Origin: Lachnospiraceae bacterium
GTDB taxonomy: Bacteria > Bacillota_A > Clostridia > Lachnospirales > Lachnospiraceae
NCBI GenBank assembly: GCA_024689605.1
Contig: JAILDD010000146.1
Coordinates: forward strand, 1 to 21,259
Length of the DNA: 21,259 nt
Reading direction: 5' to 3'
Part shown: positions 15,465-21,259 of the stretch, piece by piece
Numbering within the stretch: position 1 is the first letter of the stretch
Layout of the letters: every line of letters starts with the position of its first letter
Position numbers and translations under genes: made by a program
The notes under the pieces: generated by a model
The model's database searches: none
What the model was told of the DNA's origin: nothing
Seen by the model: only the letters and a program-made list of their open reading frames with translations

Positions 15465-17525
15465 TTGAAAACTGTAATCTATGTAATGACACATAAGGCA
15501 TGCACGATTCCTGACATCCCGGGCTATGTCCGTATGCAGGTGGGGGCGGCACTGCATGAGGACCTTGGATACCTGCGTGACGATGAGGGGGAGGACCACA
15601 TATCGGACCTGAATCCGTATTTTTCTGAGCTGACGGGAATGTACAGCATCTGGAGGAATCTCCCGGATGCCGACTATGTGGGGATCTGTCATTACAGGCG
15701 GTTCTTTATCAATGAAAAAAAACAGGTAATGACAGGACCTGAATATGAGGCGCTGCTAGCGGATGCGGATATGGTTGCTGCTGCGGCTGACATTGATGAT
15801 TCTTTTGCGGAAGTATATGCCAGGGCACATCGCTATGAGGATCTTAAGGCACTGGGGGATGCAATACGGAAGTTGTATCCCGAGGACTATCCGGTATTTG
15901 AGGAAGTCATTGGAGAAAAAAGATGTACCTACGGGAACCTGTGCGTTATGCCGCGGGAACTGTTTGCGGCATACTGTGCGTGGCTCTTTCAGGTACTTAT
16001 GGAAGCGGGGGAGCGGATATGCATTGACGAACTGGGGGATGATCATCAGAAGCGTGTTTTCGGATTCCTTTCCGAGCCGCTTCCTATGGTATTTGCCCGT
16101 GCGAAGGGACTCAGGCTGAAGGAGTGCCCGGCGGCTTTCTTTGCGGAGAAAGCGGAAACAGCGGAACTGAAAAACGCGTTGCGATACCTGACGCGGGAAG
16201 GAAGGTTTTCAGAAGCCCTTGACCTGTACCGCGGGGTACTGAGGCAGCGGCCGGATCTTTCTTATAGGGAGGCTGATATTTCCGGGGAACTGGGCGACAT
16301 GGTCGAGACGCTGCTGGTACTGGAAAAAGAATTCAGTTCCGGGCAGAGCGGACTCTATGCCAAAAGCCATGATCTGGATGAACTGATAAAGCTCAGGCAT
16401 AAGTGCTGCGTCCTGGTACGCGGGGTGCTGCCGATCCTCGACCATCTGGCAGACTGCTATGCGGAGGCTTTTCAGAAAAGCGGATATGAAGTTTTTTACC
16501 TGGACTACAGCAACTTTGAAGAGAGTGCTAAGAAAATCCTCGGGATGGGTGTCCGCAAACCTGAATTTGTGCTGGCCTTCAATAATAACGGATTTGTGCT
16601 TGAAAAAAAGGACGGAACGGATTACTGGGCTGAACACGGGATACCGGCGTACAACCTTCTTGTTGACCATCCGATGTATTATGCGGATACGCTGGATTCT
16701 GCTCCGGCGGGGGGGACTGTGCTATGTGCTGACAGGATGCATCCGTCATACATCCGCCGGTTTTTTCCGGCGGTAAAAAAGTGCGGTTTCCTGCCCACGG
16801 CAGGAACGGAGCTTATCAAGTATGAGGCGCAGAAAACTTTTTCACAGCGCCCTATCGATTTTTTGATGCTGGGTAACTGCAAGCACTGCACCACGCCGGA
16901 TGATCTGCCTGCAAAGAAATTATATGCACTGCTGAAGGACCATCCGGAGCTGACCATGGAGGAGGCGGCTGAACAGTGCTATGTGGAGCTTTATCCTTCG
17001 AAACCACATGATGATGTGAGCCTGAGGGCATTTATTGAGAAATACCGTTTCATCGTAGTGGAACTGACAGCGGCATACCGGGAAGAGCTGGTGCTTATGC
17101 TTATTGGAGAAGGGTATCGCGTTGAAACGTACGGTGACGGATGGGGAGAAAGCAGGTGCCTGGCGTATGAGGGGTTTTCGCTTCATGGACCGGTTCAGCC
17201 GGAGGACGGAATAAGGCTTATGGCTGAGTCAAAGTTTGTCATAAATAACATGGCATGGTTCAAGGACGGCGGAAGCGAGCGCATATTCAATGCGATGCTG
17301 CAGGGAGCGATAGTGATCACGGACAGAAGCAGGTATCTGGAAGACTACTATGATGAAGACAGTGTGCTGTGGTATGAGCTGAATGATATGCGGCACCTGC
17401 TGACGGGCATAAGTAAGCTTATGTCTGATGAGCAGAAGGCGGATAGGACGAGAAAGCGGGCATATGAAATAACAGACCGGAACCACAGGTGGCTGCACAG
17501 GGCGGAGGCTTTCCTTGAAACCTAA
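15465..17525 (+). CDS. Two-domain glycosyltransferase: DUF4422 plus DUF3880-like GT-B
   Basis: The first about 225 residues are a DUF4422 glycosyltransferase domain with the IYVMTHKA start and the hallmark YVGICHYRRFF (71-81). Residues about 230-300 form a helical, TPR-like linker (REGRFSEALDLYRGVLRQRP). From about residue 310 a second enzyme unit follows, with DUF3880-like strands and a Glyco_trans_1_2 end (GGSERIFNAMLQGAIVITD). The 686-residue protein may therefore add two sugars in sequence. The start is TTG at 15465, preceded by AAGGAAG; the first in-frame ATG (15486) would remove the first beta strand, so TTG is preferred. The stop lies inside the start region of the MAF gene (11-base overlap). 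A G7 run (16709-16715) and A8 run (15715-15722) occur in the coding sequence. Confidence 0.83.
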   Translation: MKTVIYVMTHKACTIPDIPGYVRMQVGAALHEDLGYLRDDEGEDHISDLNPYFSELTGMYSIWRNLPDADYVGICHYRRFFINEKKQVMTGPEYEALLADADMVAAAADIDDSFAEVYARAHRYEDLKALGDAIRKLYPEDYPVFEEVIGEKRCTYGNLCVMPRELFAAYCAWLFQVLMEAGERICIDELGDDHQKRVFGFLSEPLPMVFARAKGLRLKECPAAFFAEKAETAELKNALRYLTREGRFSEALDLYRGVLRQRPDLSYREADISGELGDMVETLLVLEKEFSSGQSGLYAKSHDLDELIKLRHKCCVLVRGVLPILDHLADCYAEAFQKSGYEVFYLDYSNFEESAKKILGMGVRKPEFVLAFNNNGFVLEKKDGTDYWAEHGIPAYNLLVDHPMYYADTLDSAPAGGTVLCADRMHPSYIRRFFPAVKKCGFLPTAGTELIKYEAQKTFSQRPIDFLMLGNCKHCTTPDDLPAKKLYALLKDHPELTMEEAAEQCYVELYPSKPHDDVSLRAFIEKYRFIVVELTAAYREELVLMLIGEGYRVETYGDGWGESRCLAYEGFSLHGPVQPEDGIRLMAESKFVINNMAWFKDGGSERIFNAMLQGAIVITDRSRYLEDYYDEDSVLWYELNDMRHLLTGISKLMSDEQKADRTRKRAYEITDRNHRWLHRAEAFLET

Positions 17526-19212
17526 AGTATTGGATGCAAATGAAAATGCTTTTTTTGAACGTTACGGCGTGTCGCTTCAGGAACTATGCGATGACGCTGC
17601 TTATTCATGGGATAGCATCCCATCCGGTTCAGAGGAAGCAGCCATACCGGAACTTAACGGAATACTGATTCTGTTTGTGTGCGGCTTTTTTTACGGAATT
17701 AATGATCTGATAAAAAAAATGGGACCGAAGGCAGAAATACTGATTTTTGTTCCTGAACCCTCCGTATTTCTATATTATTGCTGCAGGTATGATTTAAGCG
17801 GACTTATTACAGAAGAAAGGGTCACTATTGTAATCGAGAATGAGGGCGCTTGGGAAAAAATCGTTCAAAAAAAAGTTTCCGTATTCAACAGGAAGCATAT
17901 GGGGACAATGATAGCGCCGGGGTATGAGGACAGATATCGCCTGATTTATGACAGGATGTGTGAACCGGTCAGACGTGTAATGGACGTGGAACCTTACTTT
18001 GGCGGCCAGAAGTGTAAAAATGAATTATATGCGGTATCAGAACTAAAGAATAATTATCTGGCAGATGATTTTGTTAAAAGAATTCCCGTGCGTGACATAC
18101 CCGTTATAATCGTGTCCGCGGGACCTTCCCTGATGAAGAATATGCAGCATTTAAATGATGCAAAAGGAAAAGCGGTTATTGTTACGGTTGACCATGCCGT
18201 GAAAACCCTTGATGCGAATGGGATTCATACGGATTTTGTTGCCAAAACGGATCCTAAAGTCGGTACCCGTTTTATGTCATATACCGATGCGCACCGGCAT
18301 CGTTTACTGATTTCGGCAGGAGCAGCCTTAGATGTGCAGTCAGAGTATAGCGGAAGATGCTATTATTTCCAGATTTCACCGGTATTCTTTCCGGAGGTGG
18401 CCCAGAAGGCCTGTCTAAAAAAATGGAACAGCGGGGGGTCAGTTGCCACGGATGTGCTGGATTATTTTGCATCAAGGGGATTTAATACGGTTATCCTGGT
18501 GGGACAGGATTTAGCTTATGATGAACAGGGCTTTAGCCATGCTTCCGGAGAAAAGCAAGAGGATAACAGGAACAGGTTTGAAGTGGACGGCATAAATGGC
18601 AAAAAAGTGGTGACCAGGGATGACTGGCTGGTTTTCATACAGTCTTTTGAAAAAATGATAAGGCTGTATCCAAATACAAAAGTCATTGATGCAACAGAGG
18701 GCGGGGCACTGATACGCGGAAGCGAAGTAATGGACCTGGAAAATGCGGTCAGTGTATACTGCAGGGAAGATTATCCTGTTGAACAATGGATAGAACATAC
18801 TGAAAAATGTGAAAAAAAGTATGGAGCTGATATTGGAAAAGAGGATTTGAACAGGCAGAGATGCATTATTGAGCGGACAATCGAAAAAATAGAAGAAGCG
18901 CTGTACCTGAATGTAGTAATCTGTGCTGTTTATGAAGGTCGGCTGATGGACTCAGAAGAATTCAGCAGCAAATGCGCCAGATATGACTGTCTGTATCATG
19001 ATATTATGGAAGATGATGACCTGCTGTTTCTTTATGAATACTGTGGGGACCAGATCAAACAATATCTGGAGAACATGAGCCTCAATGAGGAAGATATTCC
19101 TATCCGGATGAGAGGGGAATACGAACTGTTCAAGGCGTTTAAGTCCGGATGCCGGGAAATATCGGGCATAATCCTGTCTATAGAAGAGAAGGACGACAAA
19201 AATTCTATCTGA
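17515..19212 (+). CDS. MAF (motility accessory factor) family flagellin glycosyltransferase, DUF115
   Basis: MAF proteins are required for flagellin O-glycosylation in several genera, in known cases transferring nonulosonic acids such as pseudaminic or legionaminic acid to flagellin Ser/Thr. The DUF115 core is clear: PVIIVSAGPSLMKN (196-209), VTVDHAVKTL and TDFVAKTD (239-246). Length is 565 residues, with flanking regions typical of the Firmicutes form. The start is TTG at 17515 with GGAGG (17504-17508) 6 bases before it; the previous gene overlaps it by 11 bases. The gene is visibly more AT-rich than its neighbours and contains several A/T runs of 7-8 bases (17712-17719, 17867-17874, 18417-18423, T7 at 17550). 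It is the last gene before the second flagellin, consistent with attaching the glycan to flagellin. No nonulosonate synthesis genes are present in this window. Confidence 0.92.
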   Translation: MKPKVLDANENAFFERYGVSLQELCDDAAYSWDSIPSGSEEAAIPELNGILILFVCGFFYGINDLIKKMGPKAEILIFVPEPSVFLYYCCRYDLSGLITEERVTIVIENEGAWEKIVQKKVSVFNRKHMGTMIAPGYEDRYRLIYDRMCEPVRRVMDVEPYFGGQKCKNELYAVSELKNNYLADDFVKRIPVRDIPVIIVSAGPSLMKNMQHLNDAKGKAVIVTVDHAVKTLDANGIHTDFVAKTDPKVGTRFMSYTDAHRHRLLISAGAALDVQSEYSGRCYYFQISPVFFPEVAQKACLKKWNSGGSVATDVLDYFASRGFNTVILVGQDLAYDEQGFSHASGEKQEDNRNRFEVDGINGKKVVTRDDWLVFIQSFEKMIRLYPNTKVIDATEGGALIRGSEVMDLENAVSVYCREDYPVEQWIEHTEKCEKKYGADIGKEDLNRQRCIIERTIEKIEEALYLNVVICAVYEGRLMDSEEFSSKCARYDCLYHDIMEDDDLLFLYEYCGDQIKQYLENMSLNEEDIPIRMRGEYELFKAFKSGCREISGIILSIEEKDDKNSI

Positions 19213-19284
19213 ATCCGGCTAGCATATTATGTATGGCAGTTCTGTCGGGAGGGGAGTGTGTATGGATGACCTGTTTGTGTGAGA

Positions 19285-19304
19285 AAAGTTCTTTTTAGAA
19301 CTTT
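19285..19304 (+). repeat. Short hairpin at the end of the gene run, overlapping the flagellin promoter
   Basis: A perfect 8-bp inverted repeat, AAAGTTCT (19285-19292) and AGAACTTT (19297-19304), with a TTTT loop, is followed by ATTAAT. It is 72 bases after the MAF stop. It could be a weak AT-rich terminator for the glycosylation run or an operator, since its right arm meets the putative -35 region of the flagellin promoter. Confidence 0.45.
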
Positions 19305-19329
19305 ATTAATCATCCCCGCATGCCGATGA
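19304..19329 (+). promoter_or_regulatory. Putative sigma-28 (FliA/SigD) promoter of the second flagellin
   Basis: GCCGATGA (19322-19329) matches the sigma-28 -10 consensus GCCGATAA at seven of eight bases. A TATT/TTAA-like -35 lies 12-14 bases upstream (19304-19309) but fits TAAA poorly. The position, about 53 bases before the flagellin ATG, is as expected for a class III flagellar gene. The rest of the 19213-19381 gap shows only the hairpin described separately. Confidence 0.65.
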
Positions 19330-19381
19330 GATATAGAGATGTTTATAACATAGGATAGCATTTGCAACGGAGGGCAGTGTT

Positions 19382-20746
19382 ATGAATATGGCAATACAGC
19401 ATAATATAGCTGCCATGAACGCAGAACGTATGTCGGGTATCGTTTCGGGGAAGAAGGCAAAGTCTACGGAAAAGCTTTCTTCCGGTTACCGTGTGAACCG
19501 GGCAGCTGACGATGCGGCTGGGCTAGCGATATCCGAAAAGATGCGCCGGCAGATCAAGGGACTGACGCAGGCATCAAGGAATTCCAAGGATGGCATATCC
19601 ATGGTCCAGATAGCGGACGGGGCATTGAATGAAATCCATGATATGCTCCACAGGGCAAATCAGCTGGTGACACAGGGCGCAAACGGTACTTTAACACAGG
19701 ATGACCGCAGCTATATACAGCAGGAGCTTGATGCTCTGGCTGCCGAGGTGGATGGGATTTCCGAAAGGACTGTCTTTAACGAGCTGCTTGTGCTCAAGGG
19801 GGGCGGAACCAGAAGAACCATAACCGAAACATATACTCCGACCATATACACGGCACAGAAAGTGTCGGGGAGTGATCTGCCGCCCGGGGTTACGATCGAC
19901 AGTGCATCGAGCACTAACGGGTATATGAGTCAGACATATAACGGGTGCGTGGCTTCCACGATTGATTTCAGCGGGCTTGCCAATATATCCGACTTGGACG
20001 GCAAGGGATTCTTTTCAACATGCTGCACCTGTGACGACCATTACAGTATTACTTTTGATTCAAGTACGAGCTCACATTCGGTGAGCGGCAATCAGCACTA
20101 TACTTTCACTGTAGGCATACAGGGGTGTTCATCTCCGACAGATGTGGTGGACCGCATAGTTGAGGCTACAGGAGGACAGCCTAATAACCATTTTACGGTG
20201 TATGAAGCTAATGGTGACAAGCTTCTGATGCATGATTACAGAAGCAATGTTACTGCTGGACCAAACAGAGGAAAGGTTGGATCCGGTGTTACGGAAGAAG
20301 TGGCAACTACAGGAACACCGGTCGAAAGAACACGGGAGGTTATTGACGGCAAACGTGAAATCTTCCTGCAGGTTGGTGCGGAAGCCGGCCATCTCATGGG
20401 TATACAGCTTCCGGATATCGACAGCAGCCTGGTTGGTCTGTCGTCTGTAAGCGTAATGACGGATGCCAAGGCGCAGTCGTCCATAGCTTTTATAAAGAAT
20501 GGTCTGGCTTACGTGAGCGAGGAACGGTCCCGTGTGGGAGCTTACCAGAACCGTCTGGAGCATACGATAAAGAATCTTGATAACGTAGTGGAAAATACCA
20601 CGGCTGCCGAATCGCAGATACGTGATACAGATATGGCTGAGGAAATGGTGGACTTCTCAAATCAGAACATCCTTGAGCAGGCCGGTATGTCGGTTTTAAG
20701 CCAGGCCAATCAGCAGAAACAGGGGATACTGAGCCTGCTGCAGTGA
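19382..20746 (+). CDS. fliC: Flagellin, long form with cysteine-containing variable domain
   Basis: A 454-residue flagellin whose first 135 and last 120 residues match the flagellin N and C domains almost residue for residue with the first flagellin of this window ([40 protein letters not shown]). Between them lies a roughly 200-residue Ser/Thr-rich variable domain, the likely site of O-glycans. It contains five cysteines (C189, C214, C215, C217, C249), including a CCTC cluster, which is unusual because filament proteins normally lack cysteine. No HExxH protease motif is present. The start at 19382 has GGAGGG 7 bases upstream; ATG at 19388 gives a more standard MAIQHN start but worse spacing. 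Codon use is like the neighbouring enzymes, not like the first flagellin, suggesting a minor filament protein. Confidence 0.96.
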   Translation: MNMAIQHNIAAMNAERMSGIVSGKKAKSTEKLSSGYRVNRAADDAAGLAISEKMRRQIKGLTQASRNSKDGISMVQIADGALNEIHDMLHRANQLVTQGANGTLTQDDRSYIQQELDALAAEVDGISERTVFNELLVLKGGGTRRTITETYTPTIYTAQKVSGSDLPPGVTIDSASSTNGYMSQTYNGCVASTIDFSGLANISDLDGKGFFSTCCTCDDHYSITFDSSTSSHSVSGNQHYTFTVGIQGCSSPTDVVDRIVEATGGQPNNHFTVYEANGDKLLMHDYRSNVTAGPNRGKVGSGVTEEVATTGTPVERTREVIDGKREIFLQVGAEAGHLMGIQLPDIDSSLVGLSSVSVMTDAKAQSSIAFIKNGLAYVSEERSRVGAYQNRLEHTIKNLDNVVENTTAAESQIRDTDMAEEMVDFSNQNILEQAGMSVLSQANQQKQGILSLLQ

Positions 20747-20769
20747 CCGTTGGCACAATAAAGCCATCT

Positions 20770-20820
20770 AAAATGCACCTCATGTTTTAGGCACAAAAAA
20801 ACGGATCGGTGCATTTTTTT
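20770..20820 (+). terminator. Intrinsic terminator after the second flagellin
   Basis: AAAATGCACC (20770-20779) pairs over 10 bp with GGTGCATTTT (20808-20817), followed by T to 20820. The 28-base interior can fold further (GTTTT at 20784-20788 with AAAAC at 20798-20802). The long interior makes it less standard than the first terminator, but the 3' arm plus T7 is convincing. Confidence 0.75.
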
Positions 20821-20879
20821 ATGTTAAAATACAAGTATGCTGAAGCAAGCGGTTTATTTGTAAAATGGGGATATGAAGC

Positions 20880-21259
20880 ATGAACTATGCATTATTATTA
20901 TCAGGGGGGAGAGGACTGCGGACCGGCAGCAGCATGCCGAAGCAGTATGTTACAGCAGGGGGATGCATGATGGTGACATACCCGCTGGTAATACTTCTTG
21001 AATCTGATTTCATAGATAAGGTTTATATTGTGTGCGAAGAAGAGTGGAAAGATGCCATTCTGGAAGATGCAAAGAAAAAAAAGGCTGATATCGGGAAAAT
21101 ATCGGGATTTGCGCAACCGGGAGAAACGAGGCAGCTTTCGATACTAAACGGCCTGGAGCGTATTGGGGCGGATAATAGTTCTGCTGATGGACAGTCAGAT
21201 ACTGTTCTGATACATGACGCTGCAAGACCAAATCTGACTAAGGAGCTTATCAGACGGTG
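20880..21259 (+). CDS. ispD: IspD/TarI-like CTP-dependent cytidylyltransferase, 5' part (cut by window end)
   Basis: The reading frame from ATG 20880 is open to the window end (126 codons). It shows the cytidylyltransferase signature SGGRGLRTGSSMPKQY (8-23, with R14 and K21 in the CTP-binding loop) and HDAARP (112-117). This family makes CDP-methylerythritol (IspD) or CDP-ribitol (TarI, mammalian ISPD/CRPPA). HDAARP favours IspD, while the methionine before PKQ and the neighbourhood of four LicD genes favour a CDP-polyol role; the family call is firm, the substrate is not. A GGGG at 20867-20870 is the probable ribosome binding site. It follows the flagellin terminator, so it probably has its own promoter, but no good match is seen in 20821-20879. 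Confidence 0.88.
   Translation, partial: MNYALLLSGGRGLRTGSSMPKQYVTAGGCMMVTYPLVILLESDFIDKVYIVCEEEWKDAILEDAKKKKADIGKISGFAQPGETRQLSILNGLERIGADNSSADGQSDTVLIHDAARPNLTKELIRR

Noticed and set aside
19382..20746. Flagellinolysin (protease flagellin)
   Set aside because: The large variable domain has no HExxH zinc-protease motif.
17..20746. Homologous recombination between the two flagellin genes excising the island
   Set aside because: The shared ends are conserved in protein, but the DNA differs at many third positions, so long identical stretches for efficient recombination are absent.
1..21259. Mobile element or phage origin of the island
   Set aside because: No transposase, integrase, terminal inverted repeat or tRNA target was seen within the window.

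Overview
The window looks like part of the chromosome of a flagellated, moderate-GC (around 45-50%) Gram-positive anaerobe, most likely a Lachnospiraceae-type Clostridia (Butyrivibrio/Roseburia/Lachnospira relatives). That placement rests on the flagellin termini ([15 protein letters not shown] start, [34 protein letters not shown] C-terminal helix), strong AGGAGG-type ribosome binding sites, the CCTC flagellin insert and the style of the LicD and DUF3880 proteins. It is inference from family resemblance; no search was run.

Layout. A short, codon-optimised flagellin (17-832) ends in a strong hairpin terminator. Facing it is an SGNH/GDSL-type hydrolase or acyltransferase on the minus strand (960-1970). 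From a shared divergent promoter region, an FkbM-type methyltransferase (2047-3156) and a FliB-type flagellin lysine methylase (3153-4298) run rightwards with overlapping stop and start. A second, very tightly packed gene run (4390-19212) follows: four consecutive LicD-family phosphotransferase paralogs, two carrying a full CDP-glycerol-transferase-like C-terminal domain and one carrying only half of it; a DUF3880/CgeB-type glycosyltransferase; a ribulose-phosphate-3-epimerase family enzyme; a second DUF3880 glycosyltransferase; a GT-B-like glycosyltransferase; a DUF4422-DUF3880 double glycosyltransferase; and a MAF/DUF115 flagellin glycosyltransferase. Then comes a second, larger, cysteine-containing flagellin (19382-20746) with a sigma-28-like promoter and its own terminator, and finally the start of an IspD/TarI-like cytidylyltransferase cut by the window edge.

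How the genes may work together. The region reads as a flagellin modification island bracketed by two flagellin genes. MAF would attach the first sugar to flagellin Ser/Thr, the DUF3880, DUF4422 and GT-B enzymes would extend the glycan, and LicD enzymes would decorate it with a phospho-alcohol. FkbM and the SGNH protein would trim or cap it, and FliB would methylate flagellin lysines. LicD-family transferases (including the FKRP/fukutin relatives), a pentulose-phosphate epimerase and a CTP-dependent cytidylyltransferase together suggest a CDP-activated polyol-phosphate (ribitol-, other pentitol- or similar phosphate) donor feeding a phosphodiester-containing flagellar glycan. That is the most novel idea here. 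It is inference from family identities, not shown by the sequence alone.

No tRNA, rRNA, CRISPR array, insertion sequence or phage gene was seen. The gaps over 100 bases (833-959, 19213-19381, 20747-20879) hold terminators and promoters, described below.
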